Shown here: one piece after another, positions 36,418 to 45,877 of the stretch
Numbering within the stretch: the first letter of the stretch is position 1
Layout: every line of letters starts with the position of its first letter
Assembly: GCA_026395895.1 (NCBI GenBank)
Contig: JAPLXV010000022.1
Coordinates: forward strand, 1 to 52,934
Length of the DNA: 52,934 bases
Origin: Candidatus Nomurabacteria bacterium
Lineage (GTDB): Bacteria > Patescibacteriota > Minisyncoccia > Phycocordibacterales > UBA9973
Direction of reading: 5' to 3'
Notes under the pieces: generated by a model
What the model was told of the DNA's origin: nothing
Databases searched by the model: none
What the model saw: only the letters and a program-made list of their open reading frames with translations
Program-made: the position numbers and the translations under genes

Positions 36418-37749
36418 TTACTTTAAGATTTTAATATCCGCCCCGATGGAATTCAGGCGTTTAGCTATTTCTTCATAACCGCGATTTATCATATAAACAT
36501 TTCGTAAAATAGATGTGCCTTCAGCTGCGAGCATGGAAATTAATATAACCATAGAAGGACGAAGCGCTGGAGGACAAACAACTTGAGCTGGTTTTAATTT
36601 AGTTCCACCTTGAATATAAAGACGATGAGGATCAGCTAATGTTATATTCGCCCCAAGACGATTTAATTCTGTCATATATATGGCACGATTATCATAAACC
36701 CAATCATGAATCATTGTTTGGCCTTTAGCTTTTATAGCGATCGGCACAAAAAATGGCAAATTATCTATGTTGATTCCCGGATATGGATTAGAATGAATTT
36801 TGTCAGCTAAGGCTTTTAATTTGCTCGGAAAAATTTTAATATCTGCCAATTTAGTGCGTTTATTATAAGAAAAATATTTTTTCAGAATTTTATACTTTAA
36901 ATTCATACGATTCAAGTTTTCGAGCTCTAAAGAAAGAAAATCTATCGGACAACGAGTGATAGTGAGTTTTGAATCAGTCACAATACAAGCGGAAATAAAC
37001 ATCATAGATTCAATTGGATCTTCACTATTCCAATATTCTACATTTTTATTTATTTCTTTTATGCCATGAACGGTCAAAGTAGAAGTACCAATGCCATCTA
37101 TTTTTACGCCCAATTTTTCTAAAAAGAAACAGATTTCTTGAACCATGTAATTTGCACTGGCAAAAGAAACAATAGTTTTACCCGGAATTAAAGCAGCGGC
37201 AGTAAGCACATTTTCACAAGCAGTATCTCCGGATTCATACATTACAATTTCTGCCGGTTTTAATTTTTTAGTGCTTATTTGATAACTTGCATTTGTCGTT
37301 TTTATTTTTATTCCAAGATCCTCCAGCGCGTAAGTATGAGCAGCGATGGTGCGTTTACCTAAACTGCAGCCTTGCGCATGAGGAAGAGAAAAAGATTGCA
37401 AATAATGAATCATTGGACCGATTAACATGACAATAGAACGTGTTTTGACAGCTGACTGAACATTAATATTTTCTAACTTAAATTTTTTAGGTGGAATAAT
37501 TTGAACGGAATTTTGACCAAGCCATTTTGCTTGTACTCCAATACTTTCAAGAATTTCTATTACTCGATAAACTTCTTCTATCCGTGCAATACCATGGAGA
37601 GTTGTTGCCCCTTTATTTAAAAGGGAAGCGCAAAGGAGCCCAACAGAACCATTTTTGGAAAAATTTGTTGTAATTTTACCGTGAAGTTTCTTACCTCCGT
37701 TTACTTTAAAATCTATTAATGTATTGTCTGTTTTTTTATTTTTTTTCAT
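36418..37749 (-). CDS. murA: UDP-N-acetylglucosamine 1-carboxyvinyltransferase
   Basis: GKITTNFSKNGSVGLLCASLL..., PHAQGCSLGKRTIAAHTYALEDLG, ALRPSMVILISMLAAEGTSILRNVYMINRGYE. Start set at 37749; the longer ORF reads into a tRNA. Confidence 0.92.
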   Translation of the reverse strand: MKKNKKTDNTLIDFKVNGGKKLHGKITTNFSKNGSVGLLCASLLNKGATTLHGIARIEEVYRVIEILESIGVQAKWLGQNSVQIIPPKKFKLENINVQSAVKTRSIVMLIGPMIHYLQSFSLPHAQGCSLGKRTIAAHTYALEDLGIKIKTTNASYQISTKKLKPAEIVMYESGDTACENVLTAAALIPGKTIVSFASANYMVQEICFFLEKLGVKIDGIGTSTLTVHGIKEINKNVEYWNSEDPIESMMFISACIVTDSKLTITRCPIDFLSLELENLNRMNLKYKILKKYFSYNKRTKLADIKIFPSKLKALADKIHSNPYPGINIDNLPFFVPIAIKAKGQTMIHDWVYDNRAIYMTELNRLGANITLADPHRLYIQGGTKLKPAQVVCPPALRPSMVILISMLAAEGTSILRNVYMINRGYEEIAKRLNSIGADIKILK

Positions 37750-37754
37750 ATAAG

Positions 37755-37838
37755 TGCCCAGGGAGAGAATCGAACTCTCATGATGTTGCCACCAATAGAT
37801 TTTGAGTCTATCGCGTCTACCAATTCCGCCACCTGGGC
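37755..37838 (-). tRNA. tRNA-Leu(CAA)
   Basis: Minus strand: GCCCAGG/CCTGGGC acceptor, D-arm tggcggaattggtagacgcg, loop CTCAAAA, long variable arm, T-arm gagagttcgattctc. Confidence 0.95.
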
Positions 37839-37926
37839 GTTTGTTAATTAGTAATTCACACATTTTACACAAAAAACGCTATAAAATCAATTATTAAAAA
37901 TAAAACCTTTGTGCTAAAATGAATGC

Positions 37927-38919
37927 ATGTCTACTTTATATTCCAACTCAATTTTTTGGATTGACACAGATAAAATTAAACCCAATCCATATCAACCAAG
38001 ACGAGACTTTGATGAAGCTCGTTTGCAAGATTTAGCCGACTCTATTAAGCAATATGGAGTACTTCAACCACTGACAGTTTCTCGAGTGGAGGTAGAAAAA
38101 GAAGACGGAGGTCTTACTACAGAGTATGAACTTATTGCCGGAGAGCGCAGACTTCGTGCAGCCATTTTAGCTGGAGTATCTCAAGTGCCGGTTATCATTC
38201 GTACTGGAGATACTTCTATGATGAAATTGGAATTGGCTATTATAGAAACTTTACAAAGAGAAGATTTAAATTCTGTCGACCGTGCGCGCGCTTTTTTTCG
38301 TTTGGCAAATGAATTTAAATTTACTCATACTGAAATTGCAAAAAAAGTAGGCAGAAGTAGGGAATATGTTTCAAATACTTTGCGTATTTTATCTTTACCG
38401 GAAGAAATATTGAATGCTTTAGCCGAAGGAAAAATAACCGAAGGTCATACCAGGCCATTGCTGATGTTGGTAGATCATCCAGAAGAACAAAATGTTTTGT
38501 TTAAAGAAATTCTATACAAAAAAATAACTGTTCGCGAAGCAGAAAGATTAGCTAGAAAAATAGCAACTGATCGTGTACGTAAAAAAGAATATGTGCCAGA
38601 TCCAGAAATAATAGAACTAGAAGGAGAATTTCAAGATAAATTAGGTACTCGTGTGCATATAAATAGAAGTGAACTAGGCGGACAGATTAAAATAGATTTT
38701 TTTTCGGTTGAAGATTTACGTACAATTTTAGATTCGATAAATAAATCAGAAATAGAAAAGAAACCTGGAGAAATGTTAGAAAATTATATTGCTAAAAATA
38801 CTGAAAATTCTGACATTGGGCTTACGACACCCGAAGAAGTTCCTATGGATGACAGAACAAAAGATGAAATAAAAGAGGATGATACTAAACTTTATGATAT
38901 TTCTAATTTTAGTATTTAA
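37927..38919 (+). CDS. parB: ParB/Spo0J chromosome partitioning protein
   Basis: IKPNPYQPRRDFDEARLQDLADSIKQYGVLQPLTV, YELIAGERRLRAAILAGVSQVPVIIR, ALIETLQREDLNSVDRA-type motif. Confidence 0.96.
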   Translation: MSTLYSNSIFWIDTDKIKPNPYQPRRDFDEARLQDLADSIKQYGVLQPLTVSRVEVEKEDGGLTTEYELIAGERRLRAAILAGVSQVPVIIRTGDTSMMKLELAIIETLQREDLNSVDRARAFFRLANEFKFTHTEIAKKVGRSREYVSNTLRILSLPEEILNALAEGKITEGHTRPLLMLVDHPEEQNVLFKEILYKKITVREAERLARKIATDRVRKKEYVPDPEIIELEGEFQDKLGTRVHINRSELGGQIKIDFFSVEDLRTILDSINKSEIEKKPGEMLENYIAKNTENSDIGLTTPEEVPMDDRTKDEIKEDDTKLYDISNFSI

Positions 38920-40382
38920 GAACGACCAAAAGATTTTAATTTAGAAAGTAGGCTATTTTTTTCTAGATAGGATCTTATATCTTTTTTGGCGTGATTTGTT
39001 TTGGCATATTCAAGCCACTTAGAAGAAGGATGAGCATCTTTCTTAATTATTATCTCTACGATATCTCCATTTTTTAATGTTGAAAGAATTGGGGCTATTT
39101 TACCGTTTACTTTTGCTCCAGCAGTATGGCTACCAATATCTGTATGTATAGAATAAGCAAAGTCTATTGGGCTAGAATCTTCTGGTAAATCTATGACATC
39201 TCCTTTGGGAGTAAAAATAAAAATACGGTCATTAAAAAAGTCAGTTTTTAAATGTTCTAAATATTTTTGGGGTTCGCTTAATTCATAATTAAAATCTTTT
39301 AATTCTTGGATCCATTTGAAATTAGATTTTTCATCAGAGCCTATTTTTTGTTTTTTCTCTTTATAAGCAAAATGAGCAGCGATACCATAAGCTGCCTCTT
39401 CGTGCATTTTTTTTGTTCTTACTTGAATTTCGGCTACTCCACCTGAACCAGTAAAAATAGTAGTATGGATAGAACGATAACCATTAGGTTTAGGAACAGC
39501 AATATAATCTTTTATTCTACCAGGTAAAGGTTTCCAAATAGAATGAATTATTCCTAAAACTCTATAACAATCTTCTATATTTTCTACCACAATACGAAGT
39601 GCAATTATGTCATGCACTTTCTCTATATCCATTTCACGTTTTAAAAGTTTTTTCCACAGACTATACTTGTGTTTCATTCTGTAATCTATTTCAATCACTT
39701 TGACATTATTCTTTTTTAATTCTTTTTCAAGTTCTCTATGTATTTCTTCTAGATTTTTTTCATATAAATCTTTTTCTTCCTTAATTATTTCTTCTGTCTG
39801 TTTATATTCTTTAGGATAAGCAAAAGGAAAAGCAGCATCTTCTATTTCACCTTTAAGTTTTCCCATTCCTAAACGATTAGCCAGAGGAGCATAAACCTCT
39901 ATTGATTCCGTAGCTATTCTTTTTTGTTTTTCTTCCGGTAAAAACTGAAGGGTATGTAAATTATGTAATCTATCAGCAAATTTTATAATGACTACACGCA
40001 AATCATTAGTTATGGCTACGAAAAATTTTCTCAAGCTTTCTACGTGTCGTTCATGTCCATGATATTTTAATTTTCCTAATTTAGTCACACCATTTACCAA
40101 AAAAACAATCTTTTCTCCAAATTCTTTTTTCATTTCTTCTTCTGTAATTTTGGTATCTTCAAGTACATCGTGCAAAAGCCCAGCCACAATTGTTTGAATA
40201 TCCATTCCTAACCTAGCTAAAGTTTTTGCAGTTTCAAAAACGTGAGTGAAGTATAGTTCTCCACTTAATCTTTTTTGTCCTTGATGGGCATGTTCGGCAA
40301 AATCATAAGCCTTTTTTATAAGCTCTTCATCTTTTTTGTTTAAGCCTTCTATTAGATCTGTTATTTCTTTCACATTTGCCAT
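38916..40382 (-). CDS. RelA/SpoT family (p)ppGpp synthetase/hydrolase, no C-terminal ACT domain apparent
   Basis: HD motif VAGLLHDVLEDT, IKFADRLHNLHTLQF, PKPNGYRSIHTTIF, TGS-like DVIDLPEDSSPIDFAYSIHTDIGSHTAGAKVNGKI. Confidence 0.94.
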   Translation of the reverse strand: MANVKEITDLIEGLNKKDEELIKKAYDFAEHAHQGQKRLSGELYFTHVFETAKTLARLGMDIQTIVAGLLHDVLEDTKITEEEMKKEFGEKIVFLVNGVTKLGKLKYHGHERHVESLRKFFVAITNDLRVVIIKFADRLHNLHTLQFLPEEKQKRIATESIEVYAPLANRLGMGKLKGEIEDAAFPFAYPKEYKQTEEIIKEEKDLYEKNLEEIHRELEKELKKNNVKVIEIDYRMKHKYSLWKKLLKREMDIEKVHDIIALRIVVENIEDCYRVLGIIHSIWKPLPGRIKDYIAVPKPNGYRSIHTTIFTGSGGVAEIQVRTKKMHEEAAYGIAAHFAYKEKKQKIGSDEKSNFKWIQELKDFNYELSEPQKYLEHLKTDFFNDRIFIFTPKGDVIDLPEDSSPIDFAYSIHTDIGSHTAGAKVNGKIAPILSTLKNGDIVEIIIKKDAHPSSKWLEYAKTNHAKKDIRSYLEKNSLLSKLKSFGRS

Positions 40383-40408
40383 AAAACTATTATAGCACTA
40401 TCAAAGAA

Positions 40409-42673
40409 TTATTTTATTTTGTTTAATTTATCGGGTCGATAATTTGGACACTTATTATTACTGCATCTTTCTCCTATGGTTTTTGTTCCTTCCATCATTA
40501 AAGAACCACATTTCTCGCATATTTTACCGGTAGGTTTAGCTTTGATGGCGAATTTGCAATCTGGATAATTTGAACAGGAATAAAAAATTCCAAATCGTCC
40601 ACGTCGTTCACTAATATCGCCTTTTTTACAAAGAGGACAAATAACTCCAGTCCTTTTTTTAGCTTCTTGAGCTTCGTCTTTTTTTATAAATTTACATTTT
40701 GGATAACGAGAGCAGGAAATAAAAGTTCCAGAACCGTCGCGTCTTTGGCGTACAATAAGTTTTCCTCCATATACTTTCTTCTTTTTTTCGCCTGCCTGCG
40801 CAGGCAGGCCACATTCTGGACACATTTCTCCAGTTTCTTTTGGACCTTCTAATTCTACGCCGTCCAATTTTAAAGCCCCATCGCAATCTGGATATCTGGA
40901 ACAAGAATAAAATTTACCTCCGCGAGAAAGTTTTATAATCATCTTACCTCCGCACTTTGGACACTTTATATTTTCTGGTGCATCGCCTAAATTGGTCGCT
41001 TTTTCTAATTTTTCTTTTGATTTCACATCTTTGGAAAATGGTCCATAGAAATCTTTTAAAGTTTTCTGATATTCACGTTCACCTCGAGAAATTTCATCTA
41101 GTTCGTCTTCCATTTCTGCGGTAAATGTATCAGAAATATAATTAGCAAAATGTTTTTCCAAAAAATCAGATACCACTTCACCAACATCAGTCGGGAAAAG
41201 AGTTTTGCCTTCTTTCTTAACGTATTCTCGATCTTCTAGAGTTTTCATAATAGAGGCATAAGTAGATGGTCTACCGATATCTCTAGCTTCAAGTTCTTTA
41301 ATCAAACCTGCTTCACTATATCTATTTGGCGGTTCGGTAAATTTTTCTTCTTTAATAAGATTTAGTAATTTTAATTTTTCTCCGACTTTTACTTCTGGTA
41401 ATTCTATATCTTCACCTACGCTATCTTTATATACTTTTAACCATCCAGAGAAAAGAACACGAGAACCAGTAGCAGAAAAATCAGGGAATTTAAATTCTGC
41501 GGAAGACCGGCTTCCGCGTACTGGCGGAAGCCGGTCTTCCGCAAGGACATTTGCGCTTATTTTTGTCTTTAATAATCTTGCATCTGTCATTTGGGATGAA
41601 ACAACCCGTTCCCAAATTAATTTGTAAAGTTTTTGTTGTTCATCGGTACCAGCTCCTAAATTTTCTATGTGAGTTGGACGAATAGCTTCATGCGCTTCTT
41701 GAGCATTTTTTGATTTAGCTTTATAAATTCTTGGTTGAGCATATTCTTTTCCGTATTTTTTTTCAATTAAAGAAACAATTTGCGTTTGAGCAGCTGCAGA
41801 TAAATTAGTACTGTCTGTTCGCATATAGGTAATATGTCCAGCTTCGTAAAGTTTTTGCGCTATTTGCATTGTTCTGGAAGGGGAATAACCAAGTCGTGAA
41901 CTGGCGGTTTGTTGTAAAGTAGAAGTAGTGAAAGGTGCGCGAGGAACTCGTTTTTGTTCTGATTCTTTTACATCTTTAACTAACCAATTTCCTTTTTTAC
42001 CTTCTTCAAGTATTTTTTCAACTAGTTTTTCGTCTCTTGGTTCCTCTGAACAATAAAGAGTTAATTTTCCCTTTTTAATTGTTTCAAAAAGACCCAATAG
42101 TTTCCAATATTTTTCCGGTACGAAAGCACGAATTTCTCTTTCCCGTTCCATTATAATACGAAGCGCAGGGGATTGAACTCGTCCAGCCGAAAGCCCATAA
42201 CGAACCTTTTTCCAAATGAGCCCAGAAAGATCATAACCAACTAGTCTATCAAGAACTCGTCTTGCTTCTTGAGCCCTTACAAGTTTCATGTCAATTTCTT
42301 CTGGATTTTTTAATGCTTCTTTTACTGCTTCTTCGGTTATTTCATAAAATCTAACTCTTTTGACTGGAGCTTTTGTTTTTTTTATTAATTCTTCAATATG
42401 CCAAGCAATCGCTTCTCCTTCGCGATCAGGGTCTGTAGCTAATATTATTTCGTCGGCTTTCTGGGCAAGATTTTGTAATTCATGTACAACTTTTTCTTTA
42501 CCTTTTGAAATTTCATATTTTGGTATAAATCCGCCTTCTATATCTATGGCTTCTTTATTTGATTTTGGCAAGTCGCGAATATGTCCAATAGAAGCACGCA
42601 CTGTGTATGCGCCTTCTAAATATTTTTCAATAGTCTTTGCTTTTGATGGTGATTCAACAATTAATAATTTCAT
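40409..42673 (-). CDS. topA: DNA topoisomerase I
   Basis: MKLLIVESPSKAKTIEKYL, ATDPDREGEAIAWHI, HITYMRTDSTNLS, several C-terminal CxxC zinc ribbons. Confidence 0.97.
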   Translation of the reverse strand: MKLLIVESPSKAKTIEKYLEGAYTVRASIGHIRDLPKSNKEAIDIEGGFIPKYEISKGKEKVVHELQNLAQKADEIILATDPDREGEAIAWHIEELIKKTKAPVKRVRFYEITEEAVKEALKNPEEIDMKLVRAQEARRVLDRLVGYDLSGLIWKKVRYGLSAGRVQSPALRIIMEREREIRAFVPEKYWKLLGLFETIKKGKLTLYCSEEPRDEKLVEKILEEGKKGNWLVKDVKESEQKRVPRAPFTTSTLQQTASSRLGYSPSRTMQIAQKLYEAGHITYMRTDSTNLSAAAQTQIVSLIEKKYGKEYAQPRIYKAKSKNAQEAHEAIRPTHIENLGAGTDEQQKLYKLIWERVVSSQMTDARLLKTKISANVLAEDRLPPVRGSRSSAEFKFPDFSATGSRVLFSGWLKVYKDSVGEDIELPEVKVGEKLKLLNLIKEEKFTEPPNRYSEAGLIKELEARDIGRPSTYASIMKTLEDREYVKKEGKTLFPTDVGEVVSDFLEKHFANYISDTFTAEMEDELDEISRGEREYQKTLKDFYGPFSKDVKSKEKLEKATNLGDAPENIKCPKCGGKMIIKLSRGGKFYSCSRYPDCDGALKLDGVELEGPKETGEMCPECGLPAQAGEKKKKVYGGKLIVRQRRDGSGTFISCSRYPKCKFIKKDEAQEAKKRTGVICPLCKKGDISERRGRFGIFYSCSNYPDCKFAIKAKPTGKICEKCGSLMMEGTKTIGERCSNNKCPNYRPDKLNKIK
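40790..40809. repeat. Perfect 20-bp palindrome inside a topA zinc-ribbon segment
   Basis: gcctgcctgcgcaggcaggc, encoding GLPAQAG directly after CPEC. Confidence 0.85.
41498..41543. repeat. In-frame palindromic element inside topA (family F2, same arm as atpG)
   Basis: tgcggaagaccggcttccgc-gtactg-gcggaagccggtcttccgca, perfect 20-bp arms. Confidence 0.95.
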
Positions 42674-42712
42674 TAAATACAAGTATTACACGAAAAGTAA
42701 TTTTTTTGCAAA

Positions 42713-43576
42713 TCAAGCTAATCTAATTTCTCCTAATTCTTCTTTAATTAATTCTTTTATTTCCATTATAGAAAGAACTGCATTTGCGTTTGGAATCGGC
42801 ATTTTCATGGCGCGAATCAAATCATCACGGGGCATTGGTTCGCGAAGTAGGGCCACTACTTTTTTTTCTTCAGGCGACAAGTCTAAAAATAATTTAGCTT
42901 GTTTTTCTTCGTCTTTTGGTTTTTCAAATCCCAAGGCCTCTAACACATCTTCTGCGCAAGTGACGGGTGTGGCACCTTGCTTGATTAATTTATTTGTTCC
43001 TTTTGAGTTTGAAGAAAAAATTGACCCAGGTACCACTAACAAATCTCTATTATATTCTGTGGTCAAACGTGCGGTAATAAGAGTACCAGATTTTTCTTCG
43101 GCTTCTATAATTAGTACTGCTTTTGAAATGCCGGCCATCAGGCGATTTCGCATCGGAAAACTCCACTGAGTAGCTTTGAAGTCAGGCTCAAATTCGGAGA
43201 TTAAACATCCTCCACTTTCCACTACTTCTCTGATTAATCTCACATTTGTTTTTGGGTAGATTGCTTCATCGGAAAGTCCTGAACCAGGAAATACCACAGT
43301 AATAAGTCCGGTTTGCATTGCTTTTTTGTGAGCGATAGTATCTATGCCCATAGCAAAACCAGAAACTATTACAATGGGATATCCTTTTAATCCGGCAATT
43401 ATTTTTTCGCAAGTTTCTTTTCCATACGAGGTGAATTTACGAGAGCCTACTACACATAAATAAATTAGGTTTTTTTCTTTAGGCAATTCTCCAATAATCC
43501 AAAGATCCTCGGGTGGCTGAGGAATCTCTAAAAGGGCAGGAGGGAATTCTTTTTTGGGCAATTTTTTGATTTCCAT
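42713..43576 (-). CDS. dprA: DNA processing protein DprA
   Basis: VGSRKFTSYGKETCEKIIAGL, IVSGFAMGIDTIAHKKAMQTGLITVVFPGSGL, LLVVPGSIFSSNSKGTNKLIKQGATPV. Confidence 0.94.
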   Translation of the reverse strand: MEIKKLPKKEFPPALLEIPQPPEDLWIIGELPKEKNLIYLCVVGSRKFTSYGKETCEKIIAGLKGYPIVIVSGFAMGIDTIAHKKAMQTGLITVVFPGSGLSDEAIYPKTNVRLIREVVESGGCLISEFEPDFKATQWSFPMRNRLMAGISKAVLIIEAEEKSGTLITARLTTEYNRDLLVVPGSIFSSNSKGTNKLIKQGATPVTCAEDVLEALGFEKPKDEEKQAKLFLDLSPEEKKVVALLREPMPRDDLIRAMKMPIPNANAVLSIMEIKELIKEELGEIRLA

Positions 43577-43599
43577 AGCTAATAGTATATAATATAAAT

Positions 43600-44865
43600 A
43601 TGTTAGACATCAAATTTATTCGTGAAAACAAAGAAATAGTGCAAGCAGGGGCTAAGAAAAAATTGATAGAAATCGATATTGCAAAATTGATAGAACTTGA
43701 CGACGAACGCTTGAAAGAACTTAAAGAAGTGGAAGATCTTCGAAGCGAGGTAAATAAAGTCTCGAATAGTATTGTTGCCGAAAAAGATCCTAACAAAAGA
43801 AATCAAGCAATAGAAGAGATGCGCGCAGTGAAAGAAGATATCAAAGCAAAAGAAGAAAAATTGAAAACAATAATGGATGAGTGGCAAAAGATGATGTTGC
43901 AAGTGCCAAACGTTCCGGATATGACTGTGCCAAAAGGAAAAGGAGAAGAAGATAATAAAGAAATATTAACTTGGGGAGAAAAGCCTAAGTTTGATTTTAT
44001 ACCCAAAGATCATGTTGAATTGATGATAAAACTTAATATGGTTGATTTTGAAAGAGGGGTAAAAGTTCATGGTTTTAGAGGATATTTTTTACAAAATGAT
44101 GGAGCAGAACTTTCTTGGGCAGTTTGGAATTATGCGCGTGAGTTTTTTAGTAAAAAAAATTTCAAAACTTTTATCGCTCCATCAATTGTACGAAAACAAA
44201 ATTTATTCGGTACCGGACATTTACCGGGAGGAGCAGAAGATATTTATCAAACTCAAGACGGAGATTATTTAGCTGGTACTGCCGAAGTGCCTATGATGGG
44301 TTACCATAGTAACGAAATTATTCCGAAAGAAGAATTGCCGAAACGTTATTTGGCCTTTTCTCCATGTTATAGGAGAGAAGCAGGTGCGCATGGAAAAGAT
44401 GTTAAAGGATTAATTAGAGTGCAAGAATTCTTTAAACTTGAACAATTAATACTTTGTGAAGCTAATCATGAAGAATCAGTTAAATTTCATGAAGAAATAA
44501 ATAGAAATTACGAAGAATTTCTTGAATCGCTTGGTATTCCTTATCGTCGTTTGGAAATCTGTACTGGCGACTTAAAAGCTGCGCATGTAAAGAGTTATGA
44601 CACAGAAGCTTGGATTCCATCACAAAATCAATACCGAGAGCTTTCTAGTGCATCATATTATCACGATTTTCAAACAAGACGTTTTGGTATTCGCTATAAG
44701 GACAAAGAAGGTAAATTACGTTTTGCACACTCCCTGAATTCTACCGCAGCAGCTACACCAAGAATATTAGTGGCTATAGTAGAAAACTATCAACAAGCAG
44801 ATGGTTCAGTAAAAATCCCTGAAGTATTAAAGAAATATATGGGTGGGAAAGATTTGATAAAATAA
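43600..44865 (+). CDS. serS: Serine--tRNA ligase
   Basis: MLDIKFIRENKEIVQAGAKKK, TAEVPMMGYHSNEIIP, PCYRREAGAHGKDVKGLIRVQEF, SLNSTAAATPRILVAIVENYQQADGSVKIPEVLKKYMGG. Confidence 0.97.
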   Translation: MLDIKFIRENKEIVQAGAKKKLIEIDIAKLIELDDERLKELKEVEDLRSEVNKVSNSIVAEKDPNKRNQAIEEMRAVKEDIKAKEEKLKTIMDEWQKMMLQVPNVPDMTVPKGKGEEDNKEILTWGEKPKFDFIPKDHVELMIKLNMVDFERGVKVHGFRGYFLQNDGAELSWAVWNYAREFFSKKNFKTFIAPSIVRKQNLFGTGHLPGGAEDIYQTQDGDYLAGTAEVPMMGYHSNEIIPKEELPKRYLAFSPCYRREAGAHGKDVKGLIRVQEFFKLEQLILCEANHEESVKFHEEINRNYEEFLESLGIPYRRLEICTGDLKAAHVKSYDTEAWIPSQNQYRELSSASYYHDFQTRRFGIRYKDKEGKLRFAHSLNSTAAATPRILVAIVENYQQADGSVKIPEVLKKYMGGKDLIK

Positions 44866-44871
44866 TATGAT

Positions 44872-45714
44872 ATGAAAAATCGAAGTGTTTTAAATTCTCC
44901 GCGTCTTTTGGAACTAAAAAAGAAAAAACACAAAATCTTAAGAAGAAAGATATTTTTTTTAATTTGTTTTTTTATTTTAATCTTGGTTGGTTTATCTTTT
45001 CTTTCCAAATGGGAATATATCAATATAAATAATATTCAGATTACCGGCAACAAAGTGATAGAGACGAAAATGATTGAAAGTGTTATCAAAGAAAAAATCA
45101 CTGGCAATTATCTTTGGTTTTTTCCAAAAACAAATTTTTTACTTTATCCCAGAGGGGAGATAAAAAGAGAATTGGCTGATAAATTTAAAAGACTGAAAGA
45201 TATTTCTTTGAACGTTCAAAACTTTAAAACTTTAAATATTTCTTTAACAGAAAGAACAGCTCTATATACATATTGTGGTCTTGCTCCGGCAGAATTAGAT
45301 GCAAGTAATCAAAAATGCTATTTTATGGATGATGGTGGTTATATTTTTGATGAGGCTCCATATTTTTCTGGAGAAGTATATTTGAAATTTTATGGCAAAT
45401 CTGATTCCTATTTCTTTCAGCCAAATTTTTCTAAATTAATCTCATTTAAAGAAACATTACAAAAAATTGGTGTGAAGCCAGTTGTATTTTTTGTGGAGGA
45501 CAATGGAGATATGAAAGTATTTTTATCTTCCACCACCTCTCAATTAGGTCCATTTATTAACTTAAAAGCGGATGCTGATTTCAATCAGATAGTAGAAAAT
45601 TTACAATCTGTATTAACTACAGAACCTTTAAAAACAGAATTTAAGACAAAATATTCTTCGCTTCTTTATATTGACCTCCGCTTCGGGAATAAGGTATATT
45701 ATAAATTTAGATAG
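44872..45714 (+). CDS. FtsQ/POTRA-like cell-division membrane protein
   Basis: Single N-terminal TM then YININNIQITGNKVIETKMIESVIKEKITGNYLWFFPKTNFLLYPRGEIKREL (POTRA-like). Confidence 0.75.
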   Translation: MKNRSVLNSPRLLELKKKKHKILRRKIFFLICFFILILVGLSFLSKWEYININNIQITGNKVIETKMIESVIKEKITGNYLWFFPKTNFLLYPRGEIKRELADKFKRLKDISLNVQNFKTLNISLTERTALYTYCGLAPAELDASNQKCYFMDDGGYIFDEAPYFSGEVYLKFYGKSDSYFFQPNFSKLISFKETLQKIGVKPVVFFVEDNGDMKVFLSSTTSQLGPFINLKADADFNQIVENLQSVLTTEPLKTEFKTKYSSLLYIDLRFGNKVYYKFR

Positions 45715-45718
45715 AGAT

Positions 45719-45865
45719 AACCCCCTAAATCCCCCTTGTCAGGGGGACTCTACCTCACCCCAATCTGCTTGTTAGCAGATTTTCCCCTCTCCAGAATTAA
45801 AAATTTTGGAGAGGGGTTAGGGGTGAGGTGTTCCTCCCCTGACAAGGGGAGGCTAGGGAGGGGTT
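45719..45865. repeat. Large nested multi-stem palindrome between ftsQ-like and dus
   Basis: ccccttgtcagggg (left) / cccctgacaagggg (right); acctcacccc / ggggtgaggt; inner hairpins aatctgc/gcagatt and cccctctcc/ggagagggg. Confidence 0.95.
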
Positions 45866-45877
45866 GTATTAAAAATT

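Noticed and set aside
37750-37872. N-terminal extension of the murA ORF (MCKMCELLINKRPGGGIGRRDRLKIYWWQHHESSILSLGTY)
   Set aside because: It is a translation of the tRNA-Leu gene; the true start is at 37749.
42360-43169. 269-aa plus-strand ORF
   Set aside because: Antisense to topA and dprA, which have clear homology; composition is typical of a reverse-complement reading.
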